Below, in pieces: positions 45,219-54,681 of a stretch of DNA of 64,000 nucleotides. The stretch comes from Streptomyces filamentosus (GTDB taxonomy: Bacteria; Actinomycetota; Actinomycetes; Streptomycetales; Streptomycetaceae). The stretch covers positions 124,001 through 188,000 of the forward strand of contig NZ_BNBE01000002.1 in assembly GCF_014654895.1 (NCBI RefSeq), given 5' to 3'. Within the stretch, counting starts at the first letter, position 1; every line of letters begins with the position of its first letter. A model generated the notes under the pieces. That model was not told where the DNA came from. It did no database searches and was given only the letters and a program-made list of their open reading frames with translations. Position numbers and translations under genes: made by a program.

Positions 45219-45620
45219 TTGAGGAAGATAAGCATTGCCGCCTCGTCAATAGTAGCTGCAGTCATTGCAGTTTCTACGGCCGGCAGCGCATTCGCGTACC
45301 CTGGACCGACGACGCGCTGTTATCCGTACATGGCCTGCTTCTACTTCAATAGCAATCAGGCAGGAGCCATCGCGACCATCGGAGAGGGGGAATACAACCT
45401 CGACGACCAGATTTTCACGGCCAATACCGGAGCGGGTGCCGGTACCTATCTGGAAGACAATGCCGCCTCCGTGGATAGTCGCGAAACCAGCATCTACTAC
45501 TGTATCCACCGGGATCGCTGGTGGAGTGGTCCGTACGACGTCCTTCCCGCTCAGTACAAGATGAATCTCGTCGCTACGTACAACAAGAATTCATCCACGA
45601 CTCTATACCACAACCACTGA
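45219..45620 (+). CDS. Small secreted protein (module 2)
   Basis: A 133-residue exported protein. TTG 45219 is chosen: AGAGAGGAAG precedes it and gives RKISIAASSIVAAVIAVST, a signal peptide cleaved near AFA. The mature part starts YPGPTTRCYPYMACFYFNSN, followed by GEYNLDDQIFTANTGAGAGT and a second Cys region (YYCIHRDRWW). This pattern resembles I36-type inhibitors or crystallin-like folds. It precedes a lipoprotein gene by 25 bp, the same order as at 3990-2546. Codon use is less GC-biased than in most of the window. Confidence 0.78.
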   Translation: MRKISIAASSIVAAVIAVSTAGSAFAYPGPTTRCYPYMACFYFNSNQAGAIATIGEGEYNLDDQIFTANTGAGAGTYLEDNAASVDSRETSIYYCIHRDRWWSGPYDVLPAQYKMNLVATYNKNSSTTLYHNH

Positions 45621-45645
45621 CGTGTGGACACCTGGAGGGGATCCG

Positions 45646-46644
45646 ATGTCGAACAGCAAGGGAAAGGCTGGGCTCTTTGCCGCGTGCGCGGTATTAGCCA
45701 CGGTGTCGCTTTCAGCCTGTGGGACCGAAGGCCACACGTCGGAGAAGAGTGCGGGCGTGGTGACGCAGCAAACGCCTCAAGTGAACGAGGGTGAAAAGGG
45801 CGCTGCGCCCCAAAGTGGGCGGCAGCGCAGCGTTTCTGCCCGCAGTCTGCCCCTGGATGAATATAAGATGTCCGGCGCGGACTATTCCAAGTTCGAACAA
45901 GCCAAGTGGAATCTCACCAAGCCTTGCATGATTAGTCTGGGCTTCAAAGATTTCGTTCCGACACCTGTCGCCGATCTGGACGCCGACATGGGCGAGCTCA
46001 ACGAGCGGCGGTATGGCGCCTACGATGCCGACCAGGCGGCAAAAACCGGCTACCGGCCCGCATTCTCCACCTCGGCAAGCAGTGCGATTGCCGTGCCGAG
46101 AAGCGGTATCGAAAGCCGCGAGTGGACTCCACAGGAGTATCTTGCACTAACCGGCACACCCATGGAACAGACCGAGGTGGATCAGAAGACGGCACCACGC
46201 CTGAGCACCGGCCGTTCGGTCCCCGACGGAGGCTGCATCGGTCAGGCGATGGACAAGATCTCGGGTGGAAAGCCTCTGGTCGACACCTTCGTCTCCGAGT
46301 TGAACAGCCAGAGCTACGAAGATTCCCTCAAGGATGAGCGGGTCGTAGAGGTGTTCGCCAAATGGTCGACGTGCATGAGGGCCAAGGGCTATGTGTACAG
46401 CACTCCCATCGACGCCAACAATGACCGTGGATTTACGGGAAGTGTAGCCTCGTCAAAGGAGATAGACACAGCGATCGCAGACGTCTCCTGTAAGGTGGAG
46501 GTGGATCTCATTAACGTGTGGCATGCGGCCGAGCGCGACATACAGAACCGCCTCATCGCCAAGCACAATACGAGGCTGTCCCCCGTCAAGCAGAATTTAG
46601 CTGCCATCAGGAAGAACGCGTCGGCAGTCGCGTCTAGCCAGTAA
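45646..46644 (+). CDS. Lipoprotein paired with a small secreted protein (module 2)
   Basis: A 332-residue lipoprotein with GGAGG before ATG 45646, signal sequence (KGKAGLFAACAVLATVSLSA) and lipobox LSAC. It aligns with the lipoprotein at 2546: LPLDEY, CMISLGF, ERRYG, AAKTGY, PDGGCIG, WSTCMRAKGY, VSCKVEVDL, AERDIQNRLIAKH. The four conserved Cys are the same. Co-transcribed with the small secreted gene upstream and followed by a strong terminator. No enzyme motif. Confidence 0.82.
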   Translation: MSNSKGKAGLFAACAVLATVSLSACGTEGHTSEKSAGVVTQQTPQVNEGEKGAAPQSGRQRSVSARSLPLDEYKMSGADYSKFEQAKWNLTKPCMISLGFKDFVPTPVADLDADMGELNERRYGAYDADQAAKTGYRPAFSTSASSAIAVPRSGIESREWTPQEYLALTGTPMEQTEVDQKTAPRLSTGRSVPDGGCIGQAMDKISGGKPLVDTFVSELNSQSYEDSLKDERVVEVFAKWSTCMRAKGYVYSTPIDANNDRGFTGSVASSKEIDTAIADVSCKVEVDLINVWHAAERDIQNRLIAKHNTRLSPVKQNLAAIRKNASAVASSQ

Positions 46645-46657
46645 CCTCGGTCTTTCG

Positions 46658-46694
46658 AAACGGTCCGTCGGTTTCTCCGACGGACCGTTTTGCT
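46658..46694 (+). terminator. Intrinsic terminator of module 2
   Basis: A perfect 14-bp stem (AAACGGTCCGTCGG and its complement) with a 5-base loop, ending in TTTT, starts 14 bp after the lipoprotein stop. Confidence 0.9.
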
Positions 46695-46730
46695 CCTTCG
46701 GATCAGTGAGCCGTTTTCATCCTGAATAGT

Positions 46731-46880
46731 TGCAGGTCAGCAGCGTGTGGATGGCTTGGACGATGGTGCTGATGCGGCGGGTGAAGCATCGGGCGCGGCG
46801 GAGGATCTGCCACGACTTCAGCTGTGCGAAGGCGCGTTCTCCGGGGCTCTCAGTCGGGCGTGGTCGCAGTTGAACTGCTG
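46731..46880 (-). mobile_element. IS5-type remnant
   Basis: The minus strand encodes AFAQLKSWQILRRARCFTRR, then ISTIVQAIHTLL, the C-terminus of an IS5-type transposase distinct from the other copies. The rest of the element is missing. Confidence 0.55.
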
Positions 46881-46995
46881 ATAGCAGGCGGGCTGTTCGC
46901 GGTGGTGGTATTGATCAGAAACGCATTCGGTTCATTCGTTGATGGTTCTCTCGTCTCACCGGAGTCTGACCTCGCAGGTCAGGTACGGTGCGGGC

Positions 46996-47664
46996 ATGAT
47001 TGAGGGTCTTCCTTCCGATGTTGACGTGCCCGGCGAGATGCTGCTCGCCGGCTACTTCGTTGCGGTGCCCGAACGGCTCACGGCCTCGGGATTGCCCCGT
47101 ACGGAGCGGCTGACGTCTGCGTCCGACTGCCTGATCAACCGGTTTCCGGATGATGGCTGCTGGTTCGGCACGGCGCAGGAGGCACTCGCGGCCTGCCTGC
47201 CTCTCCAGCTGCCCGTGGAGGCACGTCTGTACGCCCTGCTGGTGCCCTCCGAACATGTAGGCGGATTCGTCGCCGACATCCGCGCGGCCGGGACGGACGA
47301 GCCGGTGCTGCTCGCCCACCTCGCTGGTCAGGGCGCCGGCGAGCCCGCCCGGGAGGTGGCCGAGGGCGGGCACGAGCTCGGCTGGGAGGTACTCGGCTAC
47401 GACTGTGGCCTGCTCCACACCTGGCTCTGCAACGACCTGTACGAGGAGGGCAGGCTCCATCTCGGAGTGGATACCGATGAACGCGGTCTGCTGCCCGAGC
47501 GGCAGGCCGCCCTGCGAGTCGCCGCCTGGGCGAACACTCGTGGAGACACCAAGCCGGTCACCTGGTTCCCTGGCGCTCTGATCGAGTGGGACATCCCGGG
47601 CGAGAGCCGCCTCGGTTCCGTCACCACCGAGGCCCCAGCGCCCCCTGCACGGCAGCCCTGGTAG
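46996..47664 (+). CDS. Unknown protein, immunity-like
   Basis: A 222-residue acidic protein starting at ATG 46996. Segments include CLINRFPDDGCWFGTAQEAL, ARLYALLVPSEHVGGFVADI, EVLGYDCGLLHTWLCNDLYE and a C-terminal WFPGALIEWDIPG. The general look is that of a cytoplasmic immunity-type protein. The IS701 copy inserted 12 bp after its stop. No family recognised. Confidence 0.62.
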   Translation: MIEGLPSDVDVPGEMLLAGYFVAVPERLTASGLPRTERLTSASDCLINRFPDDGCWFGTAQEALAACLPLQLPVEARLYALLVPSEHVGGFVADIRAAGTDEPVLLAHLAGQGAGEPAREVAEGGHELGWEVLGYDCGLLHTWLCNDLYEEGRLHLGVDTDERGLLPERQAALRVAAWANTRGDTKPVTWFPGALIEWDIPGESRLGSVTTEAPAPPARQPW

Positions 47665-47679
47665 GGCCGGATCCTCTAG

Positions 47680-49090
47680 TAGTGCTTCGTTAGGTTCTTC
47701 GTCTGGTTCTGTTGCGGGGGAGGGGTTGGCCGCAGGTGGTGCAGGTGCCGGTCCAGCACTGCAGCAGGTCGTGGAGGGTGTCGAGGACCTGGTAGAGGGC
47801 CAGGCCGGCGTGTGGGCTTTTGGGGCGAGCCGCCGCAGGGTGAGGAAGGCCTGGGCGGCGGTGACGAGGGTGACGTGGTGGTGCCAGCCGCGCCAGGTGC
47901 GGCCCTCGAAGTGGTCCAATCCGAGGCCGTGCTTGAGCTCGCGGTAGTCGTGTTCGATCCGCCAGCGCATCTTCGCCCAGCGGACCAGGTCGATGATCGG
48001 GGTGGTGGCGGGCAGGTTCGAGATCCAGTAGCCCGTCGGGGTCTCATGGCCGTGCGGCCACTCGACCAACAGGGTCCGGGCGGGCAGGACACCGTCCCAC
48101 CGAGTGCGGCCGCCGCCCGCCTGTTGGGCCGCGGCCAGGGACTGCTTGCCCGCCGGCCGGACGGTCAGGACGGTGAACCGCGAGGTCATCGGGCCTTTGC
48201 TGCCCTGCCGCCAGGTGACCTCGGTGAACTGTCCCGCACCGGTTTCCTCCGCGAGAACACTGACGGCTCGGGGCGGGGTGCGGTAGCGGGGCAGGGCCGG
48301 CGGTCCGAGCCCGCTGTAGGCGGGCCGGTGCGGCCGGGCCTGTTCGGCATGAGCGACTTCCTTGCCGGTCAGCGCGAGGACATAGAACAGTCCGCACTCC
48401 TCCAGACCGGTCCGGAACGGGGTGCTGACGCCGTAGCCCGCGTCGGCGACCACCACCGGCACCTCCACCTCCCAGCCGGCGAGCGTGTCGAGCATGCCGA
48501 GCGCCAGGCGCCACTTCTCCTGGTGGGCCATGGCTTCGTCCGGCACCCCGGCCCTGTGGCAGCGGTCCGGCTCCTCCGTCCACTCCCGCGGCAGATACAG
48601 CTGCCAGTCCAGCGGGCAGGACGCGGTGTCGGTGGCGGCGTGGACACTGACCGCGACCTGGCAGTTCGCCCGTTTCCCTAGCGCTCCGCAGTACTGCCGG
48701 GCCACCCCGACCGAAGCGGTGCCGTACTTGGGGAACGACACATCGTCGATCACCCACACCTCCGGGCGGATCGCCCGGCTCAGCCGTTCGGCGATCCGGC
48801 GCCGCACCGGCAGCGGATCCCACGGCGACTGGTTCACGAACTGCTGCAGGGCCTGCATGTTGCCGTCCGGCAGCCGCTCGGCCATCGGCTGGACCGACTT
48901 GCGCCGCCCGTCCAGCATCAGGCCCCGCAGGTAACACCCGCCCCACCGCCGCTGATCCCGCCGCGGCAACGAGGCGAACACATCGGCAACGAACTCCGAT
49001 ACCTCACCCCGGAGCCGTTCCACCTCCCCCAACCTCATGACCGGAAGATGCCCATCACCAGGAAAGATCACCCAACGTAACGAAGCACTA
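47680..49090 (-). mobile_element. IS701-family element 2
   Basis: Inverted ends beginning TAGTGCTTCGTTA lie at 47680 and 49090. The 4-bp duplication CTAG (47676-47679 and 49091-49094) matches the YTAR target rule. It lies between an unknown gene and a small recombinase-like gene. Confidence 0.9.
47690..49071 (-). pseudogene. IS701-family transposase, 3' frameshift
   Basis: The frame from GTG 49071 encodes the family core: D in VIDDVSFPKYG, D in VVVADAGYGVSTP, E in WRIEHDYRELKHGLGLDHFEG. After LRRLAPK it shifts: the expected C-terminus (HAGLALYQVLDTLHDLLQCW, TCTTCG) lies in another frame and ends at TAA 47690. One missing C in a run near 47822-47825 explains it. As read, the frame stays open past the element end. 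Catalytic residues are intact, so function may be little affected. Confidence 0.82.
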
Positions 49091-49101
49091 CTAGATGCCC
49101 G

Positions 49102-49332
49102 ATGCTCTCAGTCAACCCGACGATGCTGCCTCGGCTGGACGAGCTGGAGGGCGATCTGGTCACCCGCCGCCAGCACGCGATCGCCCAGGGCTGGAAGGGC
49201 GAGGTCGAAGGCATCGAGCTGACCTTGACCTTCCTCCACTCCAAGCGGGCGCAGGTCCACAGGTCGCAGCAGCTGCCCCTGGTGAACTTGGGCATCCCCT
49301 CCTTCCCGCACAGCCGACCCACAACCGAATGA
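49102..49332 (+). CDS. Small helical protein of the recombinase-associated type
   Basis: A 76-residue protein: PTMLPRLDELEGDLVTRRQH, EGIELTLTFLHSKRAQ and a short tail. Similar small charged proteins in Streptomyces are often labelled recombinase, though no catalytic residue is present. The start lies 11 bp from the IS701 end, so its promoter was probably displaced. Function unknown. Confidence 0.6.
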   Translation: MLSVNPTMLPRLDELEGDLVTRRQHAIAQGWKGEVEGIELTLTFLHSKRAQVHRSQQLPLVNLGIPSFPHSRPTTE

Positions 49333-49478
49333 TCAGCAGCGTGGACCAGAAGCGCGCTGTCTCCACAGAGAGGACTACGAACACGAGATCCAAGCAGTCC
49401 GACAGCCACCTCTAGAACATTCCCACTCGTCTCAGGTCGCGGCACGCTAGAGTGCCCGTCGCACCGCGGGAGGGGAAC

Positions 49479-49778
49479 ATGACGGAGCAGAGTTGGCAGC
49501 TCAGACAAGGTGAGCGACTGGTAGGAACATTGACCCTTGAAAGCGGCGATATGTTCTGGTCTGACTGTCGATTTAAACCAGGTCCGGCGTGGGAAGAGCT
49601 TGCTCCCCTCTTCGCCGCGTCCCGTGATGCCTGGCGCCGCGGTGACGAGGATGCTGCCTTGGCCGCAGACGAGACGATCTACGCCCAAGACCTGGCCCTC
49701 GTTCCGGAGGGCAGCGGAGCCCCGATCACGGAGTTCCTGATTCAAATCGAGGGGGAAGTCGCCCGATTCCGGCACTGA
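49479..49778 (+). CDS. Unknown small protein, immunity-like
   Basis: A 99-residue protein with GGGAGGGG 5 nt before ATG 49479. Strands LRQGERLVGTLTLESGDMFW and CRFKPGPAWEELAPLFAASR, then a helix (DEDAALAADETIYAQ) and a final strand ITEFLIQIEGEVARFRH. Acidic, cytoplasmic. The shape resembles small immunity-type proteins; family unknown. Confidence 0.68.
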   Translation: MTEQSWQLRQGERLVGTLTLESGDMFWSDCRFKPGPAWEELAPLFAASRDAWRRGDEDAALAADETIYAQDLALVPEGSGAPITEFLIQIEGEVARFRH

Positions 49779-49956
49779 TTCGACGTGCCACGCTCGCTCG
49801 GATGTCTAGCGCCCGCGTTGGTGCAGAGAAGGTCCAGTTCCATCAGCACGGAACCGGGCCCGGAGAGTTCGGCGGTGACCTCGCCCTTGTCGTTGACCCG
49901 GGCGGCGGTGCAGTGGTCGACGTAGCCGCGCTTGCCGAAGAGGTCGGCGAGTTTCG

Positions 49957-49975
49957 GTAAGGGCTGTCCCGCAAG
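49957..49975 (+). repeat. Third copy of the TAAGGGCTGTCCCG sequence
   Basis: GTAAGGGCTGTCCCGCAAG resembles 23003-23021 and 26324-26342. It again precedes an unknown/immunity gene followed by the same type of IS5 transposase. Confidence 0.4.
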
Positions 49976-50044
49976 TGCGGCCGTGCCGTGACTGAGGCCG
50001 GGTCGATAGGGTCAGGACCCCAGCCGACGGAAGAGGATCGTTCG

Positions 50045-50605
50045 ATGACGACGTACGACCAGCTGACCGAGTGGGCCGGTCTGGGGCATGTCACGCGAGC
50101 CGGACAGAACGTTGTGGCCGGCTGGCGGATCCCGGGCTTCATGAAGGCACAGCTCGTTGAGGTGGGCATCCCGCTGGCTCCGCGCCTCATCGAACGAGTC
50201 GTGATGCAGAGCGAGGCTGAGCCGGTTCTGCTCACGTCTCGCGGTCCGCTCTACCGTCTTACCGAGCAGACGGACCCCGATGATCAGGCCGAGCGGTCAT
50301 CGTTCGGCGTCGAGCCGGAGACCGGGGCGGTCTACTTCGTCATGCCGGATGGGGAGGCATGGTTCGCCAACTCGGGTGTCGGCGTGTGGCTCGACGTCCT
50401 GCACCACTACGGCAGTCGGGTCACAGCTTCAGAGCTTCTCAGCGAGCCGGACGGGCCCGAGGAGTACCTCTCTGATGAGGAGGAAGAACGGGCTTTCGCT
50501 GAGCTGAACCGGCTGGCCGAGGAGCTGAAGGAGATCGACCCGACGGCCTTCAACGGCTGCGAGGGGTTGCTTTGGCCCGGGCTCCTGGACCGCTGGCTCT
50601 ACTGA
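50045..50605 (+). CDS. SUKH-4-type immunity protein
   Basis: A 186-residue protein from ATG 50045. It matches the SUKH-4 pattern: LPxAPRLIERV near residue 40 (here IPLAPRLIERVV), then AVYFVMPDGEAWFANSGVGV, WLDVLHHYG and a C-terminal helix (ELNRLAEELKEIDPTAF) ending WPGLLDRWLY. SUKH proteins protect against nuclease or deaminase toxins. No toxin gene is adjacent; an IS5-type transposase follows by 75 bp. Confidence 0.8.
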   Translation: MTTYDQLTEWAGLGHVTRAGQNVVAGWRIPGFMKAQLVEVGIPLAPRLIERVVMQSEAEPVLLTSRGPLYRLTEQTDPDDQAERSSFGVEPETGAVYFVMPDGEAWFANSGVGVWLDVLHHYGSRVTASELLSEPDGPEEYLSDEEEERAFAELNRLAEELKEIDPTAFNGCEGLLWPGLLDRWLY

Positions 50606-50679
50606 CCTCGGCCGGTAGACCCAGGATCCGTAGGTCTGGACCGTGCAGGAACCAGGCCCACTACTGGGATGATCTTCAT

Positions 50680-51387
50680 GTGGGGGCTGTGATCACGGCG
50701 TCGGAGCCGTCATGGATAGCGCCGTACTCCGGGTTGAGTCCGAAGCAGTTCGGGAAACTGATCACCATGCTGCGGCGCGGAGGTCCGCACCTGGTCTGCC
50801 GTGGCCGACCGTGGAGTCTGCCACTGGAAGATCGGGTTCTGCTGGTAGCCGCGTATTGGCGGACGAACTTGACCTTGCGGCAGCTCGCTCCCTTGTTCGG
50901 GATCTCGAAGTCGGCCACGGGCCGAATCGTGAGCCAGCTCGGGCCCTTGCTCGCGCTGCGGCCGCGGAGCCGCTTCCGCAGAGACACGGTGCTGATTGTG
51001 GACGGCACCCTGGTGCCGACACGAGACCACAGCGTGGCCGAGCAGTCCAAGAACTACCGCTACTCAACCAACCACCAGGTCGTCATCGACGCCGACTCAC
51101 GCCTTGTCGTTTCCGTCGGCCGGCCCGTGCCCGGCAACCGCAACGACTGCAAGGCATGGGAACTCTCCGGAGCCAAGAACTCGGTCGGCAACGCTACCGT
51201 GATCACCGACGGCGGCTACCGCGGCACCGGCCTGATCATTCCGCACCGCCGAGACCCCGGCCAGGCCGAGCTACCGGCTTGGAAGGAAGCCCACAACACC
51301 TCCCACCGCAAAGTCCGCGCCCGAGTCGAGCACACCTTCGCCCGCATGAAGACCTGGAAGATCCTCAGTGGAGGAGACGATCTGTAG
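50680..51387 (+). pseudogene. IS5-family transposase lacking its C-terminus
   Basis: From GTG 50680, 235 residues closely similar to the 23540 transposase, including VDGTLVPTRDH, ITDGGYRGTG and RVEHTFARMKTWK. After KIL the frame turns to SGGDDL and stops, so the last about 25 residues (DCRLKADGVHHAMLGIARLH in the intact copy) are lost. The catalytic triad is present, but the missing helix probably inactivates it. Confidence 0.8.
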
Positions 51388-51651
51388 CTTCGTGGTAGAT
51401 GCCCTACCTGACCCCTTCATGACTCGCCGGCACCACCTAATGTGAGGCGGAGCCGTCCGATGGACAGACCCTCGACCGCACCGACGGACTGCGGCACCTC
51501 GGCTGGCACGGGCCGAGGACCTCATCCGTGCCGCACGCAGTGGTGTCAGTAGCCTGGCTTGTGGCTGATCGGTGCGGGTGCCCGTGACGCGGGCCGTCGC
51601 GGGCGGATAACCTACAAGCACTGTTCCTGCTCAACTCATGGAGACCGCCGC

Positions 51652-52359
51652 ATGGAAGCCGTTGACGCGCCGCCGGGGGGCGAACTCGCGGCATTAATAA
51701 CGGCGATCAACGAGCTGCTGCCTCTAGTAGGCATGACGCACGGCGACCTGGAGCTCGAGGCGGTCAGCTTTGATACGGGAATTGCCGAGGAGTTGATCCT
51801 CGCGTTGCTCCGTGGTGAGCAGGTCCCGGACAACCAGTTGAACCTCAGCTTCACCGATCGTCTGGCCTTCCTACGTGAGACCCGGTCGGCCCCCGACGGC
51901 AAGCCGTACAGCTACGCGTACATCGCAGGCAAGATCGGTGTCTCCCGAGGGATGGTCTGGGCTCTCTTCACTGGCGAGAGGGAGGCCGGCAGGACGGTGG
52001 CCGCGTCGCTGGAAGAATTCTTCGGTGCCGATCCCGGTTTTCTGAGCACCAGCGGCCGCAGGGCGCTCGCACGCGCCCTACGGCCCATCCACGCCAGCCT
52101 TCTCACGCTGAACGGACTTCGGGGTGAAGGCATCCGGCAGTTGGCCATGCGTAGCAGTATCGAAGGCGCTGACATCCGGCTTGCGGGCCCCTTGCAGAGG
52201 GCCTTGACTGAGGCATTCGTCCAGTCGCGAGACGAGCCGGACAACGCCCAGGACCAGGAACTCCGCGAGATCACGGACCATGTCCGTGCGTTGCCCCCGA
52301 CACCTCGAAAGCGCCTCATCGATAAGATGCGCGGGCTGCTGGGCCATCCCCTCCCATAG
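51652..52359 (+). CDS. XRE-family transcriptional regulator
   Basis: A 235-residue regulator starting at ATG 51652. The helix-turn-helix lies around residues 75-140: FTDRLAFLRETRSAP, YAYIAGKIGVSRGMVWALFT and SLEEFFGADPGFL. The C-terminal 100 residues are helical and may bind a ligand or partner. Spacing of the DNA-binding part resembles EspR/Streptomyces XRE regulators. Single gene; the target is unknown. Confidence 0.75.
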   Translation: MEAVDAPPGGELAALITAINELLPLVGMTHGDLELEAVSFDTGIAEELILALLRGEQVPDNQLNLSFTDRLAFLRETRSAPDGKPYSYAYIAGKIGVSRGMVWALFTGEREAGRTVAASLEEFFGADPGFLSTSGRRALARALRPIHASLLTLNGLRGEGIRQLAMRSSIEGADIRLAGPLQRALTEAFVQSRDEPDNAQDQELREITDHVRALPPTPRKRLIDKMRGLLGHPLP

Positions 52360-52507
52360 CGCGCGGCCCAGAGAGGCCGGATTCTCTTTGCCAGTCAGCT
52401 CATGGGGTAGTGTCGACGTCCAAATTTTTCCCCAGGTTGGGCGGCTTGAGCGTCATGTGATTCCCCATTCGGAATTCTCCTACTGAGCCTCTTTCATCCT
52501 GGCCGCG

Positions 52508-53441
52508 GTTCTCTCTTACGACCCGAAGATCAACAAAGCCTGTGCGGAACTCGCCACTCACTACGACGCGCTGGTCGATCCGGTCCGGGCGGCGAAACCA
52601 AAGAACAGCCGCGGATCGAGCGGCCGATGCACTATGTCCGCGACCTGTTCTGGAGGGGACGATAGTTCACCTCGATCGAGCACATGCAGCCCGAGGCCGT
52701 GACCTGGAGCCAGCAGGTTGCCGGGCGACGTAAGTGCCGACCGCTGGGCGGGCCGCCCCGATGACCGTGTTCGATGCGTTGGAGGCGGCCGAACTGCTGT
52801 CTCTGCCGCCAACTCCGTTCGTGCTGGCCTACTGGTCGACGGCCACGATCGGGCCGGACATCCACATCAAGGTCGGCCGCACCCTCTACTCGGTGCCGTG
52901 GAAGCTGATCGGCCGCCGCATCGGTGTCCGTTCGACCGCCACGATGGTCCAGCTCTTCCACGACGGTTCCCTGGTCAAGACACATGCGGTCCTTGACCAG
53001 CGTAAACGCACCGACAAGAGCGACTATCCGCCGGAGAAGACCGCCTTTCAGATGCGGACGCCGGTCTGGTGTCGCAGCCAGGCGTCCGAGGTCGGCGACG
53101 CCTGCCGCGAGGTCATCGACCAACTGCTGGAGGTCAACGTCCTCTATTGGCTCCGCGCTGCCCAGGGGGTCCTCGGCCTGCGGAAGCAGTACAGCGACAC
53201 GTGTCTGGAGGCTGTCTGCGCGAGGGCCATCTCGGTCGGAGACCCCTGCTACCGCACCATCAAGGGCATCCTCATCGCCAGCACCGAGACCAACCCCGAG
53301 CCCGAGACCAGCGGAGACGCCGGGGCCGCAGCCTTCCTCCACGGCCCCGCCCGGCTCTTCGTCACCGCCGCGACCCCCAACACGACGGACGACGACCACA
53401 ACGACCAGGTCCACGACGAAGCCGAGGTGGAAACGCGCTGA
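52508..53441 (+). pseudogene. istA: IS21-type istA, 5'-truncated and broken
   Basis: Pieces of IstA in order but several frames: LSYDPKINKACAELATHYDA, RPMHYVRDLFWR, FTSIEHMQPEAVTWSQQVAG, then from 52761 one long frame (VFDALEAAELLSLPPTPFVL to the end at 53441) covering the Mu-type C-terminal domain. The N-terminal helix-turn-helix and catalytic D/D/E part is absent. A possible left element end lies near 52411 (TGTCGACGTCCAAA). Confidence 0.75.
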
Positions 53442-53446
53442 CCTTG

Positions 53447-54201
53447 ATGGGCGCCGCCCTGCGGGAGTTACTCAAGGCCTTGCGACTGTCCGGTATGCTG
53501 GAAACTCTCGACGCCCGGCTCGTCCAGGCCCACGGCAGCGAACTCGGCCACCTCGACTTCCTCCAGGCCATCTGCCAGAACGAGATCACCCGCCGCGAGA
53601 CCGCCGCCTTCCAACACCATCTGCAACGAGCCAAGTTCGAGCATCAGGTCACCTTGGAGTAGTTCGGCTTCACCGCCTCCTCGAAACTGCCTGCCGCCCA
53701 GATCCGTGACCTGGGCGCCCTGCGCTGGCTCCATGCCGGCGAGTCGGTCATCCTCTTCGGCCCCCTCGGCGTCAGCAAGACCCACATCGCCCACGCCCTC
53801 GGTCACCTTGCCGTCCGCCAGGGCGCCCACGGCCGTTTCGCCAAGGCCAGCCGCATCCTCGCTGACCTCGCCGGCGGCCACGCGGACCGCACCTGGGAGA
53901 AACGGATCCGCGAACTCGTCCGCCCCGACGTCCTCATCCTCGACGACTTCGCCATGCGCCAGCTGTCCGCGACCCAGGCCGACGACCTCTACGAACTCGT
54001 CTCCGAGCGGCGGGGACGCTCGCTGATCATCACCAGCAAGAGGGCGCCCAGCGACTGGTATCTCCTCTTCCCCAACCCCATCGTCTTCGAATCCCTCCCG
54101 GACCGACTCATCAACACCAGCCACTAGGTGATCATGAACCGCCCCAGCTACCGCCCCAACAAGCGACCCAGGTCTCCTGCTGCCAAACCGTCGACCAGCT
54201 A
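53447..54201 (+). pseudogene. istB: IS21-type istB with two amber codons
   Basis: The frame from ATG 53447 matches IstB (RLSGMLETLDARLVQAH, LDFLQAICQNEITRRE), but TAG codons replace a Glu at 53660 and a Gln at 54125. The Walker A reads GPLGVSKTH, with Ser for the usual Gly; Walker B (VLILDDFAM) is intact. Without the stops the protein would run to 54201, normal for the family. Nonfunctional. Confidence 0.8.
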
Positions 54202-54238
54202 GGCCAGGCCGCTCACGGCATATGAGAAGGTCATCCGC

Positions 54239-54601
54239 ATGGCCGAGTCCTGGATCTTCAGCGATGGCGCCGTCCCAGCGTCGCCTGCGGCGACGCTGGT
54301 GGTGCTTCGGGAGCAAATCGATGCCGGACAGCTGGAAACATGGCTGACCAGTTCGCATGGTCGTTTTCTGGCCGTCATCACGAACGCCGAGCGCGCGATG
54401 GTGATGCTGCTTGATGACGAGGGCGATCCCGGCGAGCATGCTGTCACACCGGAAGCTCCCGGCTGGAGCGAGGGCTTCATTCTGGCAAGGGGCCAGCGCG
54501 ACGAGAGCACAGTGCCGTTGCCTGACCCACTGCGGATCGTCGACCACATCCTCGCAGCAGGCATCCCGCCGGGCGACACGACGTGGTCGGTCGACAGGTA
54601 G
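54239..54601 (+). CDS. Imm1-like immunity protein
   Basis: A 120-residue protein from ATG 54239. The arrangement of a first strand-helix part (TLVVLREQIDAGQLETWL), a strand FLAVITNAERAMVMLLDDEG, and the end VPLPDPLRIVDHILAAGIPP followed by TTWSVD fits Imm1-type immunity proteins, in which a Pro-rich VP...A turn and a final W.VD occur. No toxin gene nearby. Confidence 0.68.
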   Translation: MAESWIFSDGAVPASPAATLVVLREQIDAGQLETWLTSSHGRFLAVITNAERAMVMLLDDEGDPGEHAVTPEAPGWSEGFILARGQRDESTVPLPDPLRIVDHILAAGIPPGDTTWSVDR

Positions 54602-54681
54602 AAGACACAGCACTTGAGGAATTGCGCCATCGCCCACAGGCAGGAATACCCCGTGCCCGTTGAGCCGGTTCGTCCCCTTCT

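Noticed and set aside
46915..49071. 718-residue fusion of IS701 transposase with downstream sequence
   Set aside because: The frame leaves the element only because of a one-base shift near 47823; the added part is antisense of the 46996 gene.
49843..50235. Minus-strand gene between 49.8 and 50.2 kb
   Set aside because: A short stretch looks protein-like, but it overlaps the well-supported SUKH-4 gene start; at most a small remnant.
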